From: SIAJ01 sp036266155
GTDB taxonomy: Bacteria > Planctomycetota > Planctomycetia > Gemmatales > Gemmataceae
Direction of reading: 5' to 3'
Assembly (NCBI GenBank): GCA_036266155.1
Contig: DATANR010000417.1
Span: forward strand, 1 to 29,456
Length of the DNA stretch: 29,456 nt
Of the stretch, positions 15,801 to 24,600 are shown piece by piece; position 1 is the first letter of the stretch, and each line of letters opens with the position of its first letter. The notes under the pieces are model-generated. The model was not told where the DNA came from. It ran no database searches and saw nothing but the letters and a program-made list of their open reading frames with translations. The position numbers and the translations under genes are program-made.

Positions 15801-17117
15801 ATGGAAGACGTTGGTTTGGCGTCAGGACTGATCGCACTCGCGCTCTTGGCTGGAGCTGGCGCAATTGTAATTCAGGTTTCGTCTGGCGATCCGGGGTCAA
15901 AGGTTTTCCAGACTCGCCTCTTTTTCGCGGCCCTGATGCTAAGATTTGCGGCTTCGCTCGCCATTTATCAATTCGGCTTTATTAACACCATCAAGGACGA
16001 GGACGGTAGCGGCTGGGTGGCAGGCATGGTCTACAATCAGGCTTGGGAACAACAAGGCCGCACTGTCACGGACTTGCCCGCGATGGTCGTTGACGCTTAC
16101 GAGACCAAGAATAAGGGCTACTACCATCTTCTTGGATGGTTCTTTTTCGTGACCGGATTGCAAGGCCGCTTGGCGGCCGCGGCTTTGAATTGTTCCTTCG
16201 GTGCAATGACTGTTGTGCTCACATATCGGACTGCCAGGCTCCTTTTGACCATTCGCGGAGCTTCGTGGGCAGGATGGTGTTCGTGCTTGTTCCCATCCTT
16301 GATCTTGTGGTCTGCCCAAACGGTCAAGGAACCAGTTGTCATCTTCCTGGAATCGGTCGTCTTGTATGCGACCCTCCGCTTGAGAATGTCGCTGCTCAAC
16401 CCCAAGTACCTTTTCTTGTGCGGTGGGGCGATTATTCTGCTAATGCCCTTCAGGTTCTATGCCGCTTATGTGTCGGTAATCGCCGTGCTCCTTGGTCTCC
16501 TTGCCGGTGGCAGTCGTGCCGGTCGAATTCCCGGGGTCTTCGCGGCTGGCCTGCTGGCCGCTGTGCTCATCGCCGCTTTCGGCGGTTTTCTGCAAAAGGA
16601 GCGATCGGCGGACTATATGGATCTTAAATACATCGAGAGTTTCCGGCGGAACTCTGCGATTGGTGAGGGATCTGGTTCAGCGGCCTACATTGAAGCAGAT
16701 CTTAGCTCGTCCGTCGGGTTTGGACTGGCCATGGCGTTCGGAGGTGTGCACCTCCTTTTTGCTCCATTCCCATGGCAGTGGACGAGTTTGCGGGCCATGT
16801 TGGTGGCTCCCGAGACGATCTTCTGGTGGTGGCTGTGTTGGAGATACGTGGGACCCGGATTGTGGTATGCCTCTCGAAAACGCCTAGCGGACTTTGCACC
16901 GCTATTACTCTTCGTTGTTCTCATGGCTCTGCTGTATTCGGTAATGTTCAGCAACGTCGGCCTAGCCTATCGACAGCGTGCGCAGCTCTTGCCATGGCTT
17001 TTCGTCCTCGGGGGTCTCGGACGGGAACGTCACCTGTGCCGCATGGCTTCGCCTCGCCGACTCATCATGACTCCCGGCGGCATTCCGAGAGCCAAGTCGG
17101 TCGCCGGAATAGTTTAG
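15801..17117 (+). CDS. Multi-span membrane protein, possible GT-C glycosyltransferase or polymerase
   Basis: The 438-residue protein starts at ATG 15801 and appears to have about ten hydrophobic segments, beginning with residues 8-25. Between the second segment and the next lies an acidic loop with KDEDGSGW followed by NKGYYHLLGWFFF. An acidic pair in the first outer loop is a hallmark of GT-C transferases of the PMT/ArnT kind, and the C-terminal LAYRQRAQLLPWLFVLGG recalls membrane proteins of exopolysaccharide clusters. It could therefore transfer a sugar from a polyprenyl carrier at the outer face, or polymerise repeat units. I cannot separate these from sequence alone. It is the last gene of the + strand cluster; no clear terminator follows. 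Confidence 0.6.
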   Translation: MEDVGLASGLIALALLAGAGAIVIQVSSGDPGSKVFQTRLFFAALMLRFAASLAIYQFGFINTIKDEDGSGWVAGMVYNQAWEQQGRTVTDLPAMVVDAYETKNKGYYHLLGWFFFVTGLQGRLAAAALNCSFGAMTVVLTYRTARLLLTIRGASWAGWCSCLFPSLILWSAQTVKEPVVIFLESVVLYATLRLRMSLLNPKYLFLCGGAIILLMPFRFYAAYVSVIAVLLGLLAGGSRAGRIPGVFAAGLLAAVLIAAFGGFLQKERSADYMDLKYIESFRRNSAIGEGSGSAAYIEADLSSSVGFGLAMAFGGVHLLFAPFPWQWTSLRAMLVAPETIFWWWLCWRYVGPGLWYASRKRLADFAPLLLFVVLMALLYSVMFSNVGLAYRQRAQLLPWLFVLGGLGRERHLCRMASPRRLIMTPGGIPRAKSVAGIV

Positions 17118-17177
17118 ATTGAATGAAGTGCATGTGCAGCAACGCCGGAATCTTTAATCGCCGGGGTCGGCCAGTGA

Positions 17178-17576
17178 ACTGACCTGCCCCAGTTCGTTTA
17201 CGCGGCCGACTTGTCCACCCTGGGCTGGACGTGGCTGGATACCACGTCAACGGCCCCCGAAAAGGGAAACGCCAACGTAGCACAGCCTCTGCGTGCGGCA
17301 GTAAAGCCGCCGCAGGGAGACAAGGATGCTTTCGTGTTCGGCGATCACGAGGATCGCGTCGACCCGGCACGGCTAGCGACGGTGAAAGTCACCGTCGCCG
17401 GCCTAAAGAAAGGCTCCAAGGTGCGGGTACTATTTGAATACCCTGAACTCGTATCCGAGGAGGGTTGCTTCGTCGATGACTTCCGCGGCACGAACCTGTA
17501 CCAGCGTTACGGCGGCGAAGGAACCGGCGACGGCGACAATCTAGTGGCCGTGCATGTTTACGCGGTGCCCCGCTAG
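17178..17576 (+). pseudogene. Orphan C-terminal fragment of a larger protein
   Basis: The frame is open from just after a TGA at 17175 to TAG 17574-17576. From about 17193 it reads FVYAADLSTLGWTWLD, then KDAFVFGDHEDRVDP, LKKGSKVRVLFE and FVDDFRGTNLYQRYGG: a compact beta-rich domain with no signal peptide and no plausible start except TTG 17211, which falls in mid-strand. This looks like the last 130 residues of a longer secreted or enzymatic planctomycete protein whose front is missing. I recall similar C-terminal domains in large hypothetical proteins of the Gemmata group but cannot name the family. The sequence just before it contains an inverted repeat (see findings), consistent with truncation by a mobile element. 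Confidence 0.5.
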
Positions 17577-17772
17577 GCTCTGCTGACCTCGCCGCCGCAC
17601 TTTCCCCTGCGTCATCCTTTCTCGCTCCAATCCCACCGCCTAATGGTGGGCGGCATCGGCCCGCACCCCCCTCCCTTGGCTCCGATGCACTGCATCACAT
17701 TGCATCGCATTCCAATTCCCGAGCCGCTCTTCACCAAAACCACCCTCCCAAGTCTTTGTCCAGCCAGTGGCG
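17577..17772. other. Convergent intergenic region with short hairpins, no gene seen
   Basis: This 196-base stretch lies between two converging reading frames. It holds an imperfect hairpin, CCCACC (17632-17637) with GGTGGG (17645-17650), which could act as a weak terminator although no T-run follows, and the odd-length palindrome GATGCA-C-TGCATC at 17684-17696 followed by further TGCATC copies. No coding potential is evident. Confidence 0.4.
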
Positions 17773-20289
17773 TCAATCTTTGCCCTGAAGCTGCAACTCG
17801 CGAATGACGACGTCGAGCTGGTCGCGGGCGGTGCGGTTGCCGGGCTCTTGGGCGAGGACGGTCTCCAGTTCGCGGCGACAATCCGACAACGCCCCGGCAC
17901 GATGCAGGGCCCGCGAGTAGGCCAGGCGCATAGAAGTGTTGCGCGGCGCCAGGCCGACTGCTTGGCGATAAGCCGCGGCAGCCCGATCCGGGTGGCCGAG
18001 TGCCGACTCCAATCGAGCTTCCAGATCCCAGTCCGCCGCCTCCTTAACGGCCCGGTTGCCGATGAGGCTCAGAGCCCGTTCCAGATAGGCGCGGCGGGCT
18101 GGGTTTGAAGGTCCGGAGTTCGCGAACAGGTTATCGGCCGCGGCCAGTATGCGCTCCGGCTGGTCGGGCAACACGTCGCGTAAGATCACGTCAGGTGCGA
18201 GTCGCGAACGCACTGCTCCCAGGATGTCCACGAGATGGACCGGGGCGATGGAGAGCGAAGCACGCCAGTCGGCGCAGGCTCCGGCCACGTCGCCCGCATC
18301 CCAGCGTGCCTGGCCGCAATAGTAGATCATCGTCGCGTCGGTCGGCAATAGACTCCGGGCCCGCTCGTAATACAAAAGCGCCGGGTCGGCCGAAGCAAAC
18401 AGATCGCGATACCGCCCAAGCCGCGCCTGAGTGGGCGACATGAGCGGCGTGCCATCCCGCGCGGTCCGCCAGTGCCGTAGGGCCTCCTGCAGGTCGGCCT
18501 GCCGTTCTGCGGATCCGGCCGGCCGGTTGAGAGCGCGGGCGAGATAGGCCTGGCCCAATTCATGGGAATAGAGAGCATTGCCCGGTCGCGCCGCGCTCGC
18601 CGCGGACATCAGACGGACGGCCCGCTCGGCTTGGGGCAAGCTGGGCGGTCCTTGCAAGGTCATGCCAACTGTCGCCGAACGACACTGTTCCGCCCGGTAG
18701 GCCGTGAGCCCGTCCCACCCAATCAGGCCTGCGAGGACGAGCAATACCAGAGCCGCCCCGCCGGCCAAGACGGGATGCGGCGACGCCACCGGCGACGGTG
18801 CGACGTCAGCGACCGCCATGACGGCAGCCAAGAATACGGTCGCGAGCACGGCGATCGCCGGCAGGTGTAGGCCGAAATCAACAACGCTGTGCGCGGCCAG
18901 TGCGAGAAGGCCAAAGAACCCGGCCAACAGGAACTCGGAACCGGGCGCATGTATGGCCGCACGATGACGACGAACCAGCCGGACCAACGGCCAGCACACG
19001 AGCACCAGGGTCAGGCCCAAGCGAACCACGCCGCCTTCGGCGAGCGCTTCAATGTATTCGTTGTGCGCATACTCCGCCGACTCATTCTCGCGACCCGGAT
19101 GGGTGCGATAGCTGGGCTCGACCAGATTGAACGTACCATTGCCGGTCCCGAACCACGGATAATGGGTGAAGATCGTTAAACCCTCTTCCCATAATTCCGA
19201 ACGGGTCTCGTCGGCTTGCCGGCTGGCCTCGACCGTCCCGAGTCGAGTCGCCATTGCCGACCAACCGATCCAGCTCCCGATGGCCGCGACAGCGATGGCT
19301 GCGCACAACATCCAGAGTAATCCGCTGGCCCGCGCCGCATGCCGCAGCCACACAATTAGTGTGCTGGCGATCGCAACCAGGGCCGCCACGACCCCGCCAC
19401 GTGACTGACTGACCGCAATCCCCGCTCCGGTTGCCCCAACGATTGCCAAGAGCCATAGCGCGCTGGGACGGTTGATAATTTCACCGAACCCGCCGCGGAA
19501 ACGCGGCGCCAACAACGCGCACCCGAGCCCGAGGCAAACGAGCGCATAATCCGGAAGATGGTTTCGATTGACAAACGGGCCGGCCACGGTGTTTTCAACC
19601 GGAATCGACCAGTAAATCACCGTCGGCGGCGACGAGAGGCGCTGCCCGATGGCGAGGAGGCCAAGCAGAGCGCCATTGATCGCGCACAACCAGGCCAACC
19701 GAACCACTGACGCCGGCCCGCCCCAATTGCTGCGCGCTGCGGCATACAGCAACGTAATGAGTAGACTCTGCGTGAAAAACTCCCGGGTATCGGGTGGCGA
19801 CAAGCTCACTGGGAACGTCTGCGCCCGGACGCGATCAGGGCCCATTTCGTCGGCGAGTCGTTCCTGGATCGCTGGGCGTAATAACTTGTTGGTTTCCAGG
19901 GTATGCGGCGACACCACCTGTAATTGCGACTCCGGCAGCGGAATGAGTTGGAGGCCCGTGAACAGAGTGATACCGGCCAGTGCGGCCACGGCGCCATCAG
20001 GTCGGAACAGTACGGAACGGGTGAGCAACAGGCGGGCGGCCCAAAGTGCGAGAACCAAGCCGGCCGTGATTTGCAGCGCCACGATCGCCAGCGGGTGAGT
20101 GCCGCCCAATCCCCAGGGAGCGCCCACAATCATCGCCGCCAGCAAGAACTCGACCGCCCGCCGACAGGCCCGGTCGCAAGCGGATTGCTGGGTGGACTTC
20201 ATTCCATCGACAGTGACACCTTCGCGCCGGTGCGGCGTGATGGGCGGCGGTATCACCGTGCTATTTGTGCTTGCCGCCACCTTTGGCAT
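17773..20289 (-). CDS. O-antigen ligase/polymerase-type (Wzy_C) membrane protein with C-terminal TPR region
   Basis: A large integral membrane protein of 838 residues from ATG 20289, or 809 from ATG 20202, which would remove a 29-residue polar leader and the overlap with the upstream gene. Roughly a dozen hydrophobic segments span residues 45-560. The Wzy_C core is visible: IAVSQSRGGVVAAL, then FGTGNGTFNLVEP and, with the conserved histidine, YAHNEYIEALAEGGVVRLGL. About 270 C-terminal residues form Ala-rich helical pairs of TPR type (for example YYCGQARWDAGDVAGACADW and GHPDRAAAAYRQAVGLAP). Family members join lipid-linked glycan to an acceptor or polymerise repeat units on the outer side; the TPR tail could bind partner proteins. 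It is a good candidate for the ligase/polymerase step missing from the + strand cluster. Confidence 0.85.
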   Translation of the reverse strand: MPKVAASTNSTVIPPPITPHRREGVTVDGMKSTQQSACDRACRRAVEFLLAAMIVGAPWGLGGTHPLAIVALQITAGLVLALWAARLLLTRSVLFRPDGAVAALAGITLFTGLQLIPLPESQLQVVSPHTLETNKLLRPAIQERLADEMGPDRVRAQTFPVSLSPPDTREFFTQSLLITLLYAAARSNWGGPASVVRLAWLCAINGALLGLLAIGQRLSSPPTVIYWSIPVENTVAGPFVNRNHLPDYALVCLGLGCALLAPRFRGGFGEIINRPSALWLLAIVGATGAGIAVSQSRGGVVAALVAIASTLIVWLRHAARASGLLWMLCAAIAVAAIGSWIGWSAMATRLGTVEASRQADETRSELWEEGLTIFTHYPWFGTGNGTFNLVEPSYRTHPGRENESAEYAHNEYIEALAEGGVVRLGLTLVLVCWPLVRLVRRHRAAIHAPGSEFLLAGFFGLLALAAHSVVDFGLHLPAIAVLATVFLAAVMAVADVAPSPVASPHPVLAGGAALVLLVLAGLIGWDGLTAYRAEQCRSATVGMTLQGPPSLPQAERAVRLMSAASAARPGNALYSHELGQAYLARALNRPAGSAERQADLQEALRHWRTARDGTPLMSPTQARLGRYRDLFASADPALLYYERARSLLPTDATMIYYCGQARWDAGDVAGACADWRASLSIAPVHLVDILGAVRSRLAPDVILRDVLPDQPERILAAADNLFANSGPSNPARRAYLERALSLIGNRAVKEAADWDLEARLESALGHPDRAAAAYRQAVGLAPRNTSMRLAYSRALHRAGALSDCRRELETVLAQEPGNRTARDQLDVVIRELQLQGKD

Positions 20290-20599
20290 GTGACGTCTTG
20301 GACTTGCCAGTCTCCGCCCAAGTATTGAGCCGGTCGACGACCGGCGTGCCGTCAGTATTCGGAGTCGACCCTGTGCTCGTCTTTGCCGTGCTTTCGTCAG
20401 GATCCGGCGTTGGTGCGAGACCCGTGCCGGCCGCTTCGGCCGACAACAAGATCAAGCCAGTGAGAAGAACCGCCGCGGCGATGGAAAACGTGAACCACCG
20501 GCGGATGCTCAGGCGAGTTTGCACGGCTATCCTCCAGATCCTCAAGAGCATTAGTAACTTAAGCGCGTTTGCATCGGACTGCAAGACGGGCGGGGACAT
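20261..20599 (-). CDS. Small membrane-anchored Lys-rich protein, function unknown
   Basis: A protein of 112 residues from ATG 20599 (TTG 20611 and ATG 20551 are alternatives). After a basic stretch (RIWRIAVQTRLSIRRW) comes one hydrophobic segment, FSIAAAVLLTGLILLSAEAA, which could be a signal anchor, then a Pro/Thr/Asp-rich linker and a Lys/His/Gly tail ending KTSHAKGGGKHK. No known domain is recognised. It lies 15 bases after the protease stop and its end overlaps the longest form of the ligase gene by 29 bases, so the three are probably one transcript. The basic tail could bind an acidic glycan or the wall. Coding status is inferred from position and composition and is moderate. Confidence 0.5.
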   Translation of the reverse strand: MSPPVLQSDANALKLLMLLRIWRIAVQTRLSIRRWFTFSIAAAVLLTGLILLSAEAAGTGLAPTPDPDESTAKTSTGSTPNTDGTPVVDRLNTWAETGKSKTSHAKGGGKHK

Positions 20600-20614
20600 T
20601 TTTGTTGCCAAGGA

Positions 20615-21334
20615 CTATCGTTTGTCGACTTCATCCAGAAGCCATTTCAATCCATTGAGCTTCAAGGCGCTGGCGATTTCAAACGAATGAGTGTAATAAC
20701 TTGAGTCCTTCTGCATACCGCTGCAGATGCCGATCAGCCGACCCTTCTCATCCAGCAATGGCCCGCCGGATCGTCCGGCAACTATCTTGCCCGCCGATTC
20801 CCAGAAGAAGGCGTTCTTTTCGCCATCCTTGCGTCGGATCAGTCGCGCGCCGGTCACGGGCACCGCCTCCAGAAGCGGATCTTTCCCGTCGTCGCAACCA
20901 ATTGCCCAGCCACGCTCGGGGTGCGTGTTTTTCACCAAGTCCGGAATTTCGGCCGGAGCCAACGGCACGGCGCGCCAGGTACGCTTGCCGGCGGGCAAAC
21001 GCAGCACTGCCAGGTCCGGCGCCGTCAGTCGCATCAGAACTTCGCAGCTGTCAAATACGCCATCCACCTTGGGAACCGCGCCGGACGCAAAGGTCTCAAC
21101 CCGCGGTTTAGCGCCCGGGCCCAGTAGGTGCGCGGCAGTCAGGATGTGAACGTACTTTTCGTGAACGCCCAGGACGACGCCCGTGCCGACGATTTCGGTG
21201 GCGGGATCAGTGACCCGAACCGAGACAGCGATGCCGTTCTCACGCACCGGGCGCGGTATTTCAGGCGGTGCTGACGGCAGAAGAATCCCAACGGCAAGGA
21301 TCATCGTCGTGTACATGTCGAGTCCCACACGCAC
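20615..21334 (-). CDS. Secreted trypsin-like serine protease
   Basis: The protein is 239 residues from GTG 21334, or 233 from ATG 21316. A hydrophobic N-terminal stretch (TTMILAVGILLPSAPP) serves as signal peptide or anchor. The chymotrypsin-fold triad is complete: His69 in ILTAAHLL, Asp107 in APDLAVLRL and Ser189 in AGRSGGPLLDEKGRLIG. No PDZ domain follows, unlike HtrA/DegP. It should act outside the cytoplasm on surface or periplasmic proteins. It is the first gene of the minus-strand group that leads to the O-antigen-ligase-type protein, so it might process the small anchored protein or other surface components; that link is inference from order only. Confidence 0.85.
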   Translation of the reverse strand: MRVGLDMYTTMILAVGILLPSAPPEIPRPVRENGIAVSVRVTDPATEIVGTGVVLGVHEKYVHILTAAHLLGPGAKPRVETFASGAVPKVDGVFDSCEVLMRLTAPDLAVLRLPAGKRTWRAVPLAPAEIPDLVKNTHPERGWAIGCDDGKDPLLEAVPVTGARLIRRKDGEKNAFFWESAGKIVAGRSGGPLLDEKGRLIGICSGMQKDSSYYTHSFEIASALKLNGLKWLLDEVDKR

Positions 21335-21654
21335 TCTGGGTAATCCGATCGCGTTTCGGCGATGCCCCCTGCCTGAATAATGTTAGGGAACTTTTTTGGC
21401 ATCTTGCCAGTCTGATTCCCAGCATCTCTTCTCTCAGGAAGCGGCTCACCTGGAAATCCAGATTTGTCGATTTCGGCGTTTTCGGAGTTCAAACTGGACA
21501 AGTTGTCCTAACTGGTTAATCTAATATGAGTCCCTCGACTCGCCGTTTTCCTGCCTCGTTTTGTTGGGACTTGAGTCTCTCTCCCCGCTAACCTTCCTGG
21601 CCCGGACGGCCGACCCGCCCGTTGATCGACTGTTTACACCTGGGGTGCCGCACC
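21335..21654. promoter_or_regulatory. Divergent intergenic region with a candidate operator palindrome
   Basis: About 320 bases separate the protease gene (minus) from the surface beta-helix gene (plus), so both promoters are expected here. At 21496-21508 is GGACAA-G-TTGTCC, a perfect six-base inverted repeat around one base, and AACTGG occurs on each side of it (21492-21497 and 21510-21515). An A/T-rich TAATCTAATAT follows at 21517-21527 and could hold a -10 element, but no well-spaced -35 hexamer is seen. No gene is evident in this stretch. Confidence 0.4.
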
Positions 21655-24600
21655 GTGTCGAATCATCATCGCCTGACTCGTCCGTCCCGCGTTCGCTTGC
21701 ACGTGCAAAACCTGGAGGACCGCATGACGCCGGCCACGATCAACGTGGTCCCGGCGCCGACACCCACGGCCCTCGACAACGATTACACGCGCATTCAGAA
21801 TGCTGTCAACACGGCGGTCACCGGGGACACGATTAGCTTGGCGGGCACGTTCAACTTCACCGAGACCAACGCCGCCGCGAGTTGGGCGAAGGGGGCCGAC
21901 GGGCTGGCGAATACGGGCGACGACTTTTCGGTCTTTGTGCCCGACAACAAGACGGCCATCACGATGACGGCGGCATCTTTGGGAGCCGCCACGATCCAGG
22001 GACCCGGCGACAAGCCGCAACTCGACCTGGAGGCCTTCTTGTATTTCGACGGCACGAACTACGACGGCTGGACCATTTCGAATCTGAAGATCCTGGATTT
22101 CGACTTGGGCATTGGCATGTACCAGGAACCGTCGCCGCCTCTCGAGTCCGCCTACGACAATACGGTCATCACCAATAACCAGATCCGGATCGCCACGGAC
22201 CTGAATGGAGTCGACTTCCCGAACGACCAATTCCAGAACATCGGCATTCAATACTCGTTCGGCACGAATCAGACGATCAAGGACAACCTCATTCAGATTC
22301 CCGGCAACGGCGTGTCCAGCGCGACCGCCACGGAAGGGGATTTCGACACCAACCCATACAAGTTCGCCACCAGTGTTGGCATTCAATGCGAAAGCGCTGG
22401 TCCGGCCAGCTACGACGGACTGCTTATCACCGGCAACACCATTCAGGTGCTCAAGGCTCAAGCGTCGCATCCCGAGCGCGTGATCGGCATTTGGGAAAAC
22501 GGTAACGCCAGCAGGAGCAACATGACGATCTCGAACAATACGTTCGAGAATTTGGATGTCGGCAATAAGCCGGCGCTGAACCTGCAGCAGGCATTTTGGA
22601 TTAGTTCGATATCGAACACGGTCGCGGGTACGACCGTCACCTATAGCGGCAACACCGTGTCGGGTGTATCGCTTGGATTCCGCTTCGTCAGCGATGTCGA
22701 TTTTGCCGCCGATCCGAACAACAGCGCCGCTCAATTCACAAACAACACTTTGACCAACGTGTGGGCGGGCTTCCTTGTCCAGAACAACGGCATCGCACGG
22801 TTGTCCGGCAATTCAATGACAGGTATCGGAATTGCCGCCGGGGCCGACATTGGCATCCTGGTCCGGCCTGGATCGCATGTGAACCTGGATAGCGCGGTCG
22901 CGACCAACACGCTGAGCGGATTTGCGTCGGCGATCTTCAGTCAAGGGTCGACTGTCATTGCAGACGCGGTGATGACGGGTAATGGCGTTGGCATCACGGT
23001 TGATTTCGGCAAACTGCTGGTCCAAGGCACCGACTTACGCAACGACCTGACGGCTGGGTTAATCGTTCGCAATGGGTCAATCGTCGACGCCGGCCAGACC
23101 ACGACGGCGACTTACACACCCACGAATTTCTCGGGGCTCGGCATTAGCTCCGGCCAGAACAATTTCGCCGGTGGTTATGCGCCGGGGGGTGCTCAGGCCA
23201 TCGTCGACGAGAACTCGGGCGGGCCGTACACGGGGCCGGGACCGGATGGATCTCCGTTCGACCTTTTCGCTCAGGGGAACTTCTGGGAACACTTGAACGC
23301 GGCTTACCTTGAGTCAATCGTTCGCCACGACTTCGACGACTCGAACCTGGGTTATGTCGACTATTCGTCCGCGACCGCTCAGAACGATTTGGCGATCACG
23401 GCCGCGTTCACGACGACGCCAGCCTTCATCGGTCAGCATCTCACGCTGCGGATCAAGGTGACTAACTTCGGTCCCTCCGATGCGACGAACGTCGCAATGA
23501 CCGCCAATGTGCCGGTCGGCACGACCTTCTTGTCCGTTGCTGCCGATGCCGGGACCGCGTCCGAGACGGCGGGAACAGTGACGGCGGATATCGGCCCCTT
23601 GGGTCGGGGCGCGTCGACGATCATCCGAATTGTGGTGATGCCAACGGCGACCGGAGCAATCACGTCGACGGCGAACGTGACGTCCGGCGGAACGGATCCG
23701 GAGTTGACGAATAACTCCACTGTCGCCAACGGGACGGTGGTGAATAATGCCAGCGGCGTGGTTAAGGTTTCCGTTTCGGCCGGCAAGCTTGTGCTCACCG
23801 GCGACACAGCCGCCAATGCCGTCCAGGTGTTGCCGGGAGCAACGGCCAGCACCTACGTCGTTCTTGGGCTCAGTGGCACGCAAGTGCTATTCAACAAGAT
23901 CACAGGGCCCACGGCGACAGTGACCAAGATCAAGGCAGGCCTGTCGGGCGACCTGAAGGCCGGGGACGATACCTTGATCGTGGACGGCAGCGGACAGGCG
24001 TTGCCGCTGACCGTTACGGGCTCGGTGGCGGCCAGATTGACGAGCGGCAACGACACCTTTTATTCTCTGCACGTGACGGCCACTGGCGGCCTCGCGGCCG
24101 TTGGTGGCGTCGGCAACGGCACGGGCACCGTCGCGGAGAGCACCTTTGCAAAGAACCTGGGGTGGTCGGGGGCTGCGGGCAACGACGCCTTGACGGTTTC
24201 GGATACCAAGGTTGCCGGCAGCTTCAGTGCAACGGGCGGGGCCGGAACCGATCGGCTGGACGTGACGGGGCTGACTGTGAACAAGAATTTCAAATGGGCT
24301 GGCGGGAATGATGCTGACATCCTCAACTTGGATAGTTCGCGCATCGTCGGCAGCGCCAACATCACCGCGGCGACCGGCGCCGACACGGCATCGGTGACGG
24401 GTTCAGATTTCAGTATCTTCAAATGGATCGGTGGTAAAGACGGTAACAGTCTGTCCGTCGCCGACTCGGTCTTTAACAAGGCGTTTTCCGTGAGTGCTGG
24501 GGCTGGCAACGACACCGTCACCGTGGCGCGGAGCACGTTTGCGAGCACGGCCACGTTCAATGGCGGCGCGGACGCCGACACCCTGGACGCCGGAATCAAT

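Noticed and set aside
17684..17720. Clustered TGCATC copies and the GATGCA-C-TGCATC palindrome as a possible CRISPR-like or iteron array.
   Set aside because: There are only three short copies with irregular spacing and no neighbouring replication or Cas genes.
21634..22734. A 366-codon open frame antisense to the surface protein.
   Set aside because: It mirrors the beta-helix coding strand, is Arg/Val-rich with no motif, and the + strand frame is clearly the real gene.
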